A DNA stretch of 64,000 nt from assembly GCF_017433805.1 (NCBI RefSeq), contig NZ_JAFRGN010000029.1, positions 1-64,000 on the forward strand, read 5' to 3'. Below the pieces are notes generated by a model, which worked only from the letters and a program-made list of their open reading frames with translations, searched no databases and had not been told where the DNA came from. Below, one piece after another: positions 43,592-53,061 of the stretch. Source of the stretch: Butyrivibrio sp. (GTDB taxonomy: Bacteria; Bacillota; Clostridia; Lachnospirales; Lachnospiraceae). Within the stretch, counting starts at the first letter, position 1; every line of letters starts with the position of its first letter. A program made the translations under genes and the position numbers.

Positions 43592-44596
43592 ATGTACAAG
43601 ATTGGTATGTATGGCGGAACCTTTAATCCTATGCATAATGGGCATCTGGAGTGCATCATCAAGGCTGCTTGCATGTGCGAGAAGCTCTATGTCGTGCTCA
43701 GCATAGGAAATAACAGGGACGAAGTGGATTACAGAGTCCGTTACAGATGGCTATATCAGGCTACTAAACATATAGGAAACGTCGAGATTTTTACAATATC
43801 AGATGATTGCGAAACCAAGCAGGAATACACTCTGGAAGCGTCTAAGGCTGATTCTGAATATGTTAAAAAACATATCGGAGAGCCAATAGATGTAGTATTC
43901 TGTGGATCTGACTACGATGCAGAGAGCTTTTGGAACGTAAATTACCCAGATAGCGAATTCTACGTATTTGAGCGCAATGATATCAGCTCAACGGCTATTC
44001 GCAAGGATCTTTATGGCCACTGGGACTGGCTTCCAACCTTTGTAAGACCTTACTATGTCAAAAAGGTGTTACTGATAGGCGTAGAGAGCTCTGGTAAATC
44101 TGTAATGACCGTGAATTTGGCCAATTACTACAATACTAATTATATTGAGGAAGCTGGCAGAGATCTGTCTGAGAAATCTGGCACCGACACACTGATGCTA
44201 GATGAGGATTTCACTGAGATATTACTCACTCAGAAGCTCAATGAGATGAAGGCGGTAGAGCAGAGTAACAGAATTCTTTTCTGCGACACGGACTGTCTTA
44301 TAACTCAGTTTTTCCTAAAATTCCTTGGTGGTAACGAAGAGAACATCAAGCTTTCTGACGCTATTGATGCCCTTAACAGTTATGATCTGGTTCTTTTCCT
44401 GGCACCTGATGTTAAATGGGTTCAGGATGGAGACAGGAGCACTGAGATAAGGGACAATCGCGATAAATATCGCAAGATGATAGCAGATATCTATGAATCT
44501 CATGGTAAGAAATTTGAGTACATAGAAGGTGATTACCTCACTAAATTCAACAAGTGTGTGGAACTGGTAGATAAGATGCTGGCTTCACAGGAATAA
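43592..44596 (+). CDS. nadR: NadR: NMN adenylyltransferase and ribosylnicotinamide kinase
   Basis: This 334-residue bifunctional enzyme has an N-terminal nucleotidyltransferase domain with GGTFNPMHNGH (about 7-17) and SSTAIR near 131-136, which makes NAD from NMN and ATP. The C-terminal kinase domain has the P-loop GVESSGKS (about 153-160) and phosphorylates nicotinamide riboside. The helix-turn-helix of enterobacterial NadR is absent, so it is not a repressor. It starts at 43592, 1 bp after pnuC, behind AGAGG; an upstream in-frame ATG lies inside pnuC. With pnuC it forms a complete riboside-to-NAD salvage route. Confidence 0.93.
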   Translation: MYKIGMYGGTFNPMHNGHLECIIKAACMCEKLYVVLSIGNNRDEVDYRVRYRWLYQATKHIGNVEIFTISDDCETKQEYTLEASKADSEYVKKHIGEPIDVVFCGSDYDAESFWNVNYPDSEFYVFERNDISSTAIRKDLYGHWDWLPTFVRPYYVKKVLLIGVESSGKSVMTVNLANYYNTNYIEEAGRDLSEKSGTDTLMLDEDFTEILLTQKLNEMKAVEQSNRILFCDTDCLITQFFLKFLGGNEENIKLSDAIDALNSYDLVLFLAPDVKWVQDGDRSTEIRDNRDKYRKMIADIYESHGKKFEYIEGDYLTKFNKCVELVDKMLASQE

Positions 44597-44626
44597 CCAA
44601 TCGAATATAGTACAGTGAACATGAAA

Positions 44627-44668
44627 ACAGCCCCAACCCTGAGCCAGGATTGAGGCTGTCTTTACGTT
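44627..44668. terminator. Terminator between nadR and the DUF4342 gene
   Basis: ACAGCCCCAA (44627-44636) pairs with TTGAGGCTGT (44650-44659), one mismatch, followed by CTTTACGTTTT. It is shared by convergent genes. Confidence 0.75.
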
Positions 44669-44672
44669 TTAA

Positions 44673-45062
44673 TTAGTTAATACCATCGATTGTACCATCT
44701 TTGTGTACAACCTCGAGCTTGCATCCCATTCCGAATGCTGCAACTGATCCAGCGATCAGTGCCCAAGGAGCTGCTGCAAGTCCGATGATTCCGCCAACGA
44801 TTCCAACATTAACTGGAACGCTGAATACTACTTCTTCGCCTTTCTTGATCTGGATTCTATCAACATTGCCTTCTTCAACCTTAGTCTTAAGCTTATCTAT
44901 AAGCTCCTTGATATCATCGCCTATATCTTTAGATGATGGCTGAATGAGCTTTATTGCTGCATCGATGTCTCCGTCTGTCTTGACGAGGGCCTCTTTTGCA
45001 ACCTTAAAATCCACACCTGTCTCCTCCATAACCTTTTCTACTGCCTGTAATGTAATTTCCAT
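44673..45062 (-). CDS. DUF4342 protein with UBA/TS-N-like domain
   Basis: This 129-residue protein starts with a UBA/TS-N-like three-helix domain (about 1-45; VEKVMEETGVDFKVAKEALVKTDGDIDAAIKLI), similar to the N-terminus of elongation factor Ts. A basic beta-rich segment with GEEVVFSVPVNVG follows, then a hydrophobic Gly/Ala-rich stretch (about 88-112) that could insert into a membrane. This is the DUF4342 layout; function unknown. I start at 45062 behind AAAGGAG on the minus strand. A monocistronic gene, convergent with nadR. Confidence 0.8.
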   Translation of the reverse strand: MEITLQAVEKVMEETGVDFKVAKEALVKTDGDIDAAIKLIQPSSKDIGDDIKELIDKLKTKVEEGNVDRIQIKKGEEVVFSVPVNVGIVGGIIGLAAAPWALIAGSVAAFGMGCKLEVVHKDGTIDGIN

Positions 45063-45183
45063 ACTTTTGATCTCCTTTCTCAATCAACAAGATGTTTTTT
45101 CTATATATGTTATCAACTGTTTGTTGATGATATTATTCTATAGCAAACGCAATACCGAATATATATAAATTGTAGAAAAAATT

Positions 45184-45229
45184 AGCAGAATATTTCGCGG
45201 ATTATGCAAAATATTCTGCTTATTTGCAT
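45184..45229 (+). repeat. Two interleaved inverted repeats upstream of the moxR operon
   Basis: AGCAGAATATTT (45184-45195) pairs with AAATATTCTGCT (45209-45220). ATGCAAA (45204-45210) pairs with TTTGCAT (45223-45229). The second stem uses bases in the loop and right arm of the first, so they cannot form together. No T-tract follows. They may be overlapping operator sites or alternative leader structures. Confidence 0.55.
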
Positions 45230-45280
45230 GGATTTAGAGTATAGTTATTAGTATGAAGTTTCTATTCATTGGGGGATTCT

Positions 45281-46213
45281 ATGGGAAATACAAATCAAAA
45301 AATCACCGAATTAACTGAAAATATGAAGAAAAGGCTTATAGGAAAAGATGATGTTATCCGCAAGGTGGTCATCTGCCTATTAGCTGGAGGACATGTACTA
45401 TTAGAGGACGTTCCTGGTGTTGGTAAAACATCCCTTGCCAAGGCGCTAGCAGACTCAATCTCTGTTTCTTTTGCAAGAATCCAGTGTACACCTGATACAA
45501 CTCCTGCAGATATCACAGGCCTTTCTATATATAGTCCTGCTAAGGAGAGCTTTCAGGTAGTTCCCGGACCAGTTCTGAACAGCATAGTTCTGGCGGATGA
45601 GCTAAACCGAACTTCGCCCAAGACGCAGTCAGCACTTCTGGAAGTAATGGAAGAGCACAGAGTGACCATAGATAGCCAGGAATACAAGGTGCCTGAGCCA
45701 TTTATGGTGATAGGAACTCAGAATCCGGCGGAAATGGGTGGAACATATCCGCTTCCAGAGTCCCAGCTGGACAGATTTATGATAAAGCTTTCTGTTGGAT
45801 ATCCAGACACAGAGGCTTCAGAGGATATAGCTAGGAGATTCCTTGAAGGAGACCTTCACGATAAGACGATGCCTGTTTTGTCTGGGGAAGAGGTTATATC
45901 CATGCAGAAAGAGGCTCAGAAGGTCACTATTCATGAGAATCTGAGGGCCTATGCAGTTAACATTGTGGAAGCTACTAGGACCAAAGCGGAGATTTCATGC
46001 GGAGCTTCCCCAAGAGCTCTTTTGGCAATGCTAAGGTGTGCCCAGGCTATTGCATATATGGACGGTCGTGATTACTGCGTGCCAGAGGATATTGCGGAGG
46101 CTGCAAGACTGTCGATTCCACACAGACTTGTCCTTACTACAGAGGCCAGACTCAGCAGAGTTACTAGAGAAGACCTGGTAAAAAAGATACTTGAGCAAGT
46201 GAAGGTGTCATGA
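45281..46213 (+). CDS. MoxR-family AAA+ ATPase
   Basis: MoxR ATPases act as chaperones that load metals or assemble partner proteins. This 310-residue protein has Walker A GVPGVGKTS near 44-52, Walker B VLADELNR and sensor-1 MVIGTQNP, then a C-terminal lid with SPRA. I start at 45281, where GGGGG lies about 5 bp upstream; a TTG start four codons earlier is unlikely. It opens an operon with a DUF58 protein and a transglutaminase-like membrane protein, the standard three-gene arrangement of this ATPase group. Confidence 0.92.
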   Translation: MGNTNQKITELTENMKKRLIGKDDVIRKVVICLLAGGHVLLEDVPGVGKTSLAKALADSISVSFARIQCTPDTTPADITGLSIYSPAKESFQVVPGPVLNSIVLADELNRTSPKTQSALLEVMEEHRVTIDSQEYKVPEPFMVIGTQNPAEMGGTYPLPESQLDRFMIKLSVGYPDTEASEDIARRFLEGDLHDKTMPVLSGEEVISMQKEAQKVTIHENLRAYAVNIVEATRTKAEISCGASPRALLAMLRCAQAIAYMDGRDYCVPEDIAEAARLSIPHRLVLTTEARLSRVTREDLVKKILEQVKVS

Positions 46214-47280
46214 AGGTTACAGTTAACAAACTGAAATTCATTATATATGTGATAGTTCTGATTGGGAGCTTCGTATTTGCCAGCTTTTACGGAGGCCCGG
46301 TCTCTTTTGCGTGGCTCTACGTAGTGCTTTTATTGATACCTATTTCGATTATCTATATTTTCATTAACAATAGTTTTCTACGTATTTATCAGGAGATTGA
46401 GGTTCACAGACTCACCAAAGGCGAAGAGCACAAGTACAGAGTGTCTATAGACAATGAGGGCTTCCTTCCTGTCCACAGAATGAAGCTGTTCCTATATGAA
46501 GACAGATGTGAGCTGTATGAGCTTCGAAACGGTGAGGAGCTTTCTCTGGATATTCATGAGAAAAAAGAGCTGTCTTCCGGGATCAATTGTAGATATTCCG
46601 GAACCTATAATGTCGGTATAGAGAACGTTGCTTTTGCAGATCCCTTCGGGATTTATACGGTAACACTTGACATTCCATATTCCTTCAGGGCAATAGTAAG
46701 TCCACGCATTACAGATATGGCGGACAGAGTTCTGGATATCGAAAATCTCTTCAATAATACAGGTCTTAAGAGCCCTAGATTATCTGAGAATACGCCGGGA
46801 AGTGATTTCAGGCCCTATCAGAGAGGCGATTCTCTTAGTTCTATAAATTGGAAGCTTTCAGCAAGACTATCTGAGCTGATTTCCAGAATCCCAGACAAAA
46901 TGGAGAAGAGGACAGTAACTCTTTTACTGCAGGCAGTGAATGTTCCGGAGCGTGATCAGGACATTGAATTCCTCAAAAAGAGAGATTTTTTCCTGGAGTT
47001 TGCTGTGTCTGCAGCCTGGCATTTTGGAGAACAGGGCGTTCCCGTGAGAATCGTTTATCCATCGGGGAAGATTTCGGAGTCTTTAGTTGATTCATACGAG
47101 AGTTTTTTAGAGTTTTATAGTGTGGTTGCAGACAGCATTTTTTATAGCTCTGATGAGGAATTTAAGAAATTGCAGAGCATGGTATTTGATGTGAGGAACA
47201 GCGTGTATGGGCAGGATACATGGATTGTCATCAGAGAAGATCCAGAGCCGGGAGAGGATTACTACCTTATTTGCGGCTGA
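46210..47280 (+). CDS. DUF58 protein
   Basis: This 356-residue protein has two N-terminal hydrophobic segments (about 8-55), a beta-rich section, and the DUF58 signature SDFRPYQRGDSLSSINWKLSAR (about 197-218), which precedes a von Willebrand A-like domain. It starts 4 bp before the moxR stop (ATGA), so the two are translationally coupled. DUF58 proteins are the usual partners of MoxR ATPases in membrane-associated complexes. The specific job is unknown. Confidence 0.9.
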   Translation: MKVTVNKLKFIIYVIVLIGSFVFASFYGGPVSFAWLYVVLLLIPISIIYIFINNSFLRIYQEIEVHRLTKGEEHKYRVSIDNEGFLPVHRMKLFLYEDRCELYELRNGEELSLDIHEKKELSSGINCRYSGTYNVGIENVAFADPFGIYTVTLDIPYSFRAIVSPRITDMADRVLDIENLFNNTGLKSPRLSENTPGSDFRPYQRGDSLSSINWKLSARLSELISRIPDKMEKRTVTLLLQAVNVPERDQDIEFLKKRDFFLEFAVSAAWHFGEQGVPVRIVYPSGKISESLVDSYESFLEFYSVVADSIFYSSDEEFKKLQSMVFDVRNSVYGQDTWIVIREDPEPGEDYYLICG

Positions 47281-49510
47281 AATCAGGTTACATTTATTTG
47301 CATTTGCCCTGTTTTCGGTCTTTGCAGAGATCTATTTTCTGGCAAAAGAGGAAAACGCGGACGATTATAGAGACGTCCTTTCTTTGGCTGTAATTGGATT
47401 CTTTTTCCTGTTTAGTATTTTGGAATATGTGTTCAGACTATTTGCAAGTAGCAGGGCATCAGCTTTAGCCTTGCTTTTGCCGGCAGCAATCTTGAGTTTT
47501 TTGTTAAAAGATATAGAGACATTGCCGCATATGGAAGTTCCAGTCATTATTGCAGCGCTTGTAAGGCTGTTTTTGTCTTTTGCAGCGCATAAAGAAGCGT
47601 TTATTGACTGGACTGGCATTATTCTGGCGGCAGGGGCAGTTTATCTGTGCCTTGGTTGGAATGGCTTTTCAGGTCATCTGATAACAGATAAGCTCTTATT
47701 TGCAGACTTAAGTGTACTGGTTTTATCGGCGCTTCAAAAGCTGCTGCGAGATAGAAGTGGCGCAGCTTTCCCGTTTTATTATTTTGCGCTTATCGCGGTA
47801 TTAGTCTTTGCGCTTCCTATGGGAGATGAGCCTATCGACTGGTCGAAAGCAATAGCTGTAGGAGAAAGGCTTGTTTCTGGAGTAAGGGACGTTGCTGACA
47901 ATGCTTCGTACTATCTGTCTTTCATGTTCCAGGATGGCTCATATTCTGCAGGTTACAGCTCCTTTAACGTAAATGGAGAAAGAGTCAGCAAATCCGACAA
48001 AACCCAGCTGATCCTTCGTACCAGCGAAAAGCCATACTTTGTTTTCAAGGATGATGAAACCGGTGCCAATATGAAGATGCGTAGAAACATCTATCTTTCA
48101 GGCGGCAAAGGTGTCGAATATGAGAGCCTTGTTAGCCTTCTAAACTTCATGCATGAGCAGGGCGTGGATAAGGAAAAGGCAGCTCTTTTCTCACAAATTT
48201 CCAAAGTAAATATTGAATATGTATATCTGGATACTGCGGATGAGATTGTGCCAAACAACTCCATAATGCTCTCTAGTGGCGGTAAAAGAGTGGATGGAGG
48301 CGTCAGTAAGTCCAAGCACAAGAAGGGCTATGTTATTGATGCATCCTTCCTCGATATTGATTATGGTAGTCCCTACTTTGAGGACCTTATAGAGCAGGCG
48401 CAGGGAAAAGATAACGCGCTTATGATGTCATACTCCGAGGCAGATAGCTACATGTGGGAGCTTTATGGGATTGAGCTGAGCAGAGTTATTCGTGAGCAGG
48501 ATTATGAGGAATTCTTAGAGACAGAGCCCAGGAATATAGTGGCTTATACCGATACTTCAGGTGCAACTAACAGGATGATAGAGCTGTCAAAAGAGCTGAC
48601 ATCCGGAATTAATAGTAACTATGAGAAATGCAGGATTATCGAGAGGTATCTCAGGCAATATCCCTATAGTACTGATGCTGTTGGAGGTCATAACCCGGAT
48701 TCAGATATGAGCACAGCCCAGGGTATGGCTGATATAGCCGACAGATTCCTTTTTGAAACAGAAAAAGGCTACTGTGTACACTATACTTCTTCCATGGTAA
48801 TGCTGCTAAGGCTCGCTGGAATTCCAGCCAGGGTGGCTGTTGGCTACAGATATGCATATCCCTTTGAACAGCAGGATTCCTATATTGTAGGAAGTGATTG
48901 TGCTCATGCATGGCCTGAGGCTTATTTTGAGAATATCGGATGGGTTCCTTTTGAGCCAACAAGCGCATATATGACTGCAACTGACTTTACATGGCATAGG
49001 AAAGCCAAAGAAGCAGACACTGTAATTGAGAAAACGGTTTCAAAAGAACAAGAATATATCCCTGAAATACCCGAAGTGGAGGAAACTGAGCCGGAAGAAG
49101 AGGATAACACTCAAACTACAACTCAGGTTCTAAGCGTAGTAATTATAGTTTCGCTCAGCGTAGTTTTATTGATAGTTCTTTTGATACTGGGAACTATCGC
49201 CATAAGGAGCCTTCGATACAGGCATGGAACACCGGAAAAGAAGCTCGCCATGGATGTTGAGTCTATCAAGAAGCTCCTAAGGCAGCAATATACCGGAGAT
49301 TTTATTGAGAGAGGTCTTTTATCTGATTATGTGGAAATAGCTCCAACAGAGTATCAAGCATCAGTAAAAGCGGTATTTGACGTCTATTACAGGAGCATCT
49401 ATGGAAACGGCGATAATGTGATGGTTTCTCAGGATGAAAATGAAATGGCCAAAGCACTTCGGGAAGAATTACAAAAGGGAAGAAGATTAAAGCTGGCTAT
49501 TTTGCCATAA
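47207..49510 (+). CDS. TgpA-like membrane protein with transglutaminase core
   Basis: This 767-residue protein has about six N-terminal membrane segments (25-210), an external region containing a transglutaminase/protease-like core with Cys523 in KGYCVHYTSSM, His567 in CAHAWPEAYF and FEPTSAY, an acidic Glu/Thr linker, another membrane helix (about 642-668) and a cytoplasmic DUF4129-like tail. ATG 47207 has AGGA about 9 bp upstream and overlaps the DUF58 gene by 74 bp, an unusually long overlap. A later TTG at 47225 is possible. It is the third member of the moxR-DUF58-transglutaminase operon. Confidence 0.87.
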   Translation: MGRIHGLSSEKIQSRERITTLFAAEIRLHLFAFALFSVFAEIYFLAKEENADDYRDVLSLAVIGFFFLFSILEYVFRLFASSRASALALLLPAAILSFLLKDIETLPHMEVPVIIAALVRLFLSFAAHKEAFIDWTGIILAAGAVYLCLGWNGFSGHLITDKLLFADLSVLVLSALQKLLRDRSGAAFPFYYFALIAVLVFALPMGDEPIDWSKAIAVGERLVSGVRDVADNASYYLSFMFQDGSYSAGYSSFNVNGERVSKSDKTQLILRTSEKPYFVFKDDETGANMKMRRNIYLSGGKGVEYESLVSLLNFMHEQGVDKEKAALFSQISKVNIEYVYLDTADEIVPNNSIMLSSGGKRVDGGVSKSKHKKGYVIDASFLDIDYGSPYFEDLIEQAQGKDNALMMSYSEADSYMWELYGIELSRVIREQDYEEFLETEPRNIVAYTDTSGATNRMIELSKELTSGINSNYEKCRIIERYLRQYPYSTDAVGGHNPDSDMSTAQGMADIADRFLFETEKGYCVHYTSSMVMLLRLAGIPARVAVGYRYAYPFEQQDSYIVGSDCAHAWPEAYFENIGWVPFEPTSAYMTATDFTWHRKAKEADTVIEKTVSKEQEYIPEIPEVEETEPEEEDNTQTTTQVLSVVIIVSLSVVLLIVLLILGTIAIRSLRYRHGTPEKKLAMDVESIKKLLRQQYTGDFIERGLLSDYVEIAPTEYQASVKAVFDVYYRSIYGNGDNVMVSQDENEMAKALREELQKGRRLKLAILP

Positions 49511-49607
49511 TCAGTGTTTAACACGGCAATATCAGTGAATACTATATTAGTATAAACATTAACGCTATATGATTTACTTACCAATTATGGGAAGGTGGTA
49601 TAAAGAA

Positions 49608-50324
49608 ATGCTTGAGATTAAAAATTATTCCAAATCTTACAGGGAAGGCAAAAAAGCTGCTGACAACGTATCACTTACAGTTGAAAGTGGCGATATCTTT
49701 GGTTTTATTGGCCACAACGGCGCAGGTAAATCCACAACAATCCGAGCAGTCGTAGGAGTCCTTGATTTCACAGAGGGCGAGATCCTGATCGATGGACATT
49801 CAGTCAAGGATGAGCCGATGGAATGTAAGCGTGTGACTGCGTATATTCCTGACAATCCAGATCTTTACGAGAATCTCACAGGTATCCAGTATCTTAATTT
49901 CATAGCAGATGTTTTTGATATAAGTGCCGAGGAAAGGGAGGAGCGTATCAAGAAATATGCAGATCTTTTTGAGATCACACCAGCTCTTGGCGATCAGATC
50001 AGCTCATATTCCCATGGAATGAAGCAGAAGGTGGCTATTATTTCAGCGCTTATACATAATCCTAAGCTTCTCGTTCTGGATGAGCCATTTGTAGGCTTAG
50101 ATCCTAAGGCAACCTTCGTGTTAAAAGAGATCATGCATGAAATGTGCGATCAGGGAACAGCCATCTTTTTCTCAACTCATGTACTGGATGTGGCAGAGAA
50201 ACTGTGTAACAAAGTGGCCATCATCAAACAGGGAAAAATAATTGCATCAGGAACTATGGAGGAACTTACAGAGGGTCATTCATTAGAGGAAACATTCCTG
50301 GAGACAGATAACAATGAAAAATAA
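49608..50324 (+). CDS. ABC transporter ATP-binding protein
   Basis: This 238-residue ATPase has Walker A GHNGAGKS, a Q-loop region, the signature SYSHGMKQKVAIISAL (SHGMK in place of SGGQ) and Walker B LLVLDEPFVGLD, then STHVLD. This is the ABC-2-type exporter group. I start it at 49608 (MLEIKNYSK); the frame from 49569 adds residues without a domain match. Its stop overlaps the permease start by 11 bp. Substrate unknown. Confidence 0.9.
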   Translation: MLEIKNYSKSYREGKKAADNVSLTVESGDIFGFIGHNGAGKSTTIRAVVGVLDFTEGEILIDGHSVKDEPMECKRVTAYIPDNPDLYENLTGIQYLNFIADVFDISAEEREERIKKYADLFEITPALGDQISSYSHGMKQKVAIISALIHNPKLLVLDEPFVGLDPKATFVLKEIMHEMCDQGTAIFFSTHVLDVAEKLCNKVAIIKQGKIIASGTMEELTEGHSLEETFLETDNNEK

Positions 50325-51912
50325 TATTTTACTTCTCAAAACATTATTATTATCAACGAGTTTGGTAAATACCTACAAGCATTGTGATGATAAAAAGAAA
50401 AAGCGCAAGATTGTATGGTCCTTCATCGGGATGTTTATCATATATGCCATGATTCTGGGCTATAGCCTTGCTGCTACTCTGGGCTACGGCGCAATAGGGC
50501 TTACTCAGGCGATTCCTATGATATGCGTCCTTACTATAAGTGCGCTGGCATTTTTCTTTACATTCTTTAAAACTAATGGGTATCTTTTCAACTTTAAAGA
50601 ATATGACATGCTCATGTCGCTTCCGTTTGAAGCCAAGACTGTTGCAGGTTGTAAGTTTTTGTACATGTATATAAAGAGCTTGCCATGGTATCTTAGCATT
50701 ACCATTGCCATGATGATAGGATATGAAATATTTGCTTTTGCTCCTGTTTATGTATTGATCGAGTGGCTGATTTTATCATTGCTCGTGCCTATAATTCCTA
50801 TGCTTATCGCGTCATTTTTTGGATTTCTTATTGCAAGAGCAAGTGTAGGATTTAAGAAGAACAACATTATCCAGACATTGTTTACTTTCATGTTCATCAT
50901 TTTCTGCTTCTCTTTTAGATACATTCTTGAAGCAATGTTCAGAAATGGTAACGTGGAGGAGACATTGGAAGCCTCCTATGAGGCGATTGAGAACGCTGCA
51001 AATACTTATTTGCCTGCTAAATGGTTTGCCGGTGCAATTGTAGATGGCAGCATATCCGATGCACTTCTTTTAGTAGGAGTAACGGTGCTATTGTTCTCAG
51101 TAGTATTCCATATTGTTGGCAGATCCTACAGGCAGATCAATTCTGCACTTAAATCCCATAGTGCATCCAAAAGCTACAAGATGACGTCGCAGAAAAAACA
51201 TAGCGTGGTTACTGCAATAGCTTACAAGGAATTCAAGAGAATGACAGGCTCAACCACATATATAACAAATGTGGCAATTGGTGAGCTTCTAGCCGTGATC
51301 CTTAGTGTTGTTACACTGATTTTCGGGTTCGATAGTATAGTCAAGGTAACAACTCAGAATGCACCTTTTGATTCTGCTGTACTTCAGCCAGCTATTCCTT
51401 TTATCATCTATTTCCTTGTTGGAATGATGGCTTCTACAACCTGTTCACCTTCACTTGAAGGTAAGCAGTATTGGATTTTACAGAGTCTTCCTATTAGGAA
51501 AGAACAGATATATCAGGGCAAGATGCTATTTAACATGTATCTTACAGTTCCATTTATGTGTTTAGGTGTGCTGTGTTTATGCTTTTCTGCAAAAGTGCCC
51601 GTGATCAATACTGTATTGTACCTGATTCTTGGCTCTGTGCTCTGTGCCTTTTCTACTGCATGGGGATGTGCATGTGGTATCAAGCATATGCGTCTGGACT
51701 GGGAGAACGAGGTTGAAGTTATCAAGCAGGGACCAGCAGTAGCACTGTATATGCTTCCTAATATGTTCGTAGTTATGGGACTTGTGGTAGGCGTTGTATT
51801 CCTTGGCATGCGCATAAATCATGCACTGTTGGCACTTATCTTCATTGCAATTGCCTCATTACTTACAGCTGTAAGCTATATGAGAGCAATGGCGCTGGCT
51901 AAAAAGACCTGA
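50314..51912 (+). CDS. ABC exporter membrane subunit
   Basis: This 532-residue protein has about 12 predicted membrane segments, in two clusters separated by a soluble loop near residues 270-310. It overlaps the ATPase gene by 11 bp, so they form one two-gene exporter. The family resembles the large putative ABC exporters common in Lachnospiraceae. There is no substrate clue and no regulator adjacent. Confidence 0.82.
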   Translation: MKNNILLLKTLLLSTSLVNTYKHCDDKKKKRKIVWSFIGMFIIYAMILGYSLAATLGYGAIGLTQAIPMICVLTISALAFFFTFFKTNGYLFNFKEYDMLMSLPFEAKTVAGCKFLYMYIKSLPWYLSITIAMMIGYEIFAFAPVYVLIEWLILSLLVPIIPMLIASFFGFLIARASVGFKKNNIIQTLFTFMFIIFCFSFRYILEAMFRNGNVEETLEASYEAIENAANTYLPAKWFAGAIVDGSISDALLLVGVTVLLFSVVFHIVGRSYRQINSALKSHSASKSYKMTSQKKHSVVTAIAYKEFKRMTGSTTYITNVAIGELLAVILSVVTLIFGFDSIVKVTTQNAPFDSAVLQPAIPFIIYFLVGMMASTTCSPSLEGKQYWILQSLPIRKEQIYQGKMLFNMYLTVPFMCLGVLCLCFSAKVPVINTVLYLILGSVLCAFSTAWGCACGIKHMRLDWENEVEVIKQGPAVALYMLPNMFVVMGLVVGVVFLGMRINHALLALIFIAIASLLTAVSYMRAMALAKKT

Positions 51913-52055
51913 GCAAATAGTACGTAAATTTATTTCATTTTTAGAGTGTGCGATAAAAAGAAAATTACTTGTTGACCTCATGTATATTCTTGTGATAAAA
52001 CTAAAAAACTGTGTCTTTAATTTTTATTCAAAAGATATTGGAATGAGGTAACAAA

Positions 52056-52502
52056 ATGGTATCAAATCAGTTAGCTGTGCTTAATCAGGACAGTGAAGTA
52101 AATAATAATGCACAGGCTCTTATAGTAGGCGTAAAAAGTGAGGTAGTAGCAATTCCTCTTTCATCTGTACTTGCAATAGAGAATGTTCAGGCAGCTGATG
52201 TAAGGCTTGTTGATCGTGAAGATGTAATTGATTGCAGAGGAAAGGTTATTCCTCTTGTATATCTTGATAAGGTTTTTGAACTTGAAGAAAAAGGCGAAGA
52301 TAAGGCTGCTATAAATGTTGTAGTCTGCGCCAAGGATAATTCAAACGTAGGAATCGTTGTAGACAAGCTTTTTGGACAGGCAGAGATAGAGAGCAAATCA
52401 CTTGGAATTCTCAGCGATAACGAGTTTTTTACAGGTGTTTCACTTCTTCCAGATGCTGATGATGTAGCTCTTATCCTTAATCTTGATTCATTGGTAGCTT
52501 AA
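52056..52502 (+). CDS. cheW: CheW-like protein, first of a tandem pair
   Basis: This 148-residue protein is a single CheW domain: two five-stranded barrel halves with VGVKSEVVAIPLSSVLAIENVQ, CRGKVIPLVYLDKVFEL and VGIVVDKLFG. CheW couples chemoreceptors to the CheA kinase. Here it has a divergent, Asp-rich C-terminus (PDADDVALILNLDSL). TGAGG precedes the ATG. No CheA, receptor or other chemotaxis gene lies in the window. It is 11 bp from a second CheW gene. Confidence 0.88.
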   Translation: MVSNQLAVLNQDSEVNNNAQALIVGVKSEVVAIPLSSVLAIENVQAADVRLVDREDVIDCRGKVIPLVYLDKVFELEEKGEDKAAINVVVCAKDNSNVGIVVDKLFGQAEIESKSLGILSDNEFFTGVSLLPDADDVALILNLDSLVA

Positions 52503-52513
52503 GGAGGTCAGAA

Positions 52514-52963
52514 ATGGAAGAATTAGCAATCTATAGAGAAGAGTTAAAAGACGAAAAGAAGTACGTTGTATTTAATGTAAGCAAAGAGAATTATGGAATT
52601 GATATATCTTCAGTAAGTTCCATAATCGAAATGCCTCAGATAACAAATGTTCCAAGAGCACCCAAGCATTTTAGAGGAATCATCAATCTTAGAGGTGAGA
52701 TAATTCCTGTAATCAGTCTTCGTCGTAAGATGAGCCTTGAGGATGATGTTTTTACACATGCTTCAAGAATCATCATTACAGAGATTGAGGACAATAAGCA
52801 GGTTGGACTTATTGTTGATGAGGTTAAGGAAGTTGTAGCAATACCAGACGAAGAGATTATGGATCCATCACCTTTCCTTAAGGGTGGCAACTCACTTATC
52901 AGTGGTGTTGGCAAAAAGGACGAGGATCTTATCTCAGTTTTCAATCTTGAGTTATTAGCATAA
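52514..52963 (+). CDS. cheW: CheW-like protein, second of a tandem pair
   Basis: This 149-residue CheW domain is closer to the canonical type: YVVFNVSKENYGIDISSVSSIIEMPQITNVPRAPKHFRGIINLRGEIIPVISLR, the last part matching the receptor-binding GxINLRG motif. GLIVDEVKEVV follows. AAGGAGG lies before the ATG. A terminator follows. The two differ enough to bind different partners or to act as a heterodimer-like adaptor. Confidence 0.92.
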   Translation: MEELAIYREELKDEKKYVVFNVSKENYGIDISSVSSIIEMPQITNVPRAPKHFRGIINLRGEIIPVISLRRKMSLEDDVFTHASRIIITEIEDNKQVGLIVDEVKEVVAIPDEEIMDPSPFLKGGNSLISGVGKKDEDLISVFNLELLA

Positions 52964-52970
52964 AGCTTGA

Positions 52971-53007
52971 AAGCCAGTAGTTTCGTAAGAAATTGCTGGC
53001 TTTTTTA
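52971..53007 (+). terminator. Terminator after the CheW pair
   Basis: AAGCCAGTAGTTT (52971-52983) pairs with AAATTGCTGGCTT (52990-53002), one mismatch, followed by TTTTA. Confidence 0.88.
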
Positions 53008-53061
53008 GTGCATCATAAGTAAGTATGTTGTATGCTATCTATATGAGATTAGGAGGCTGTT

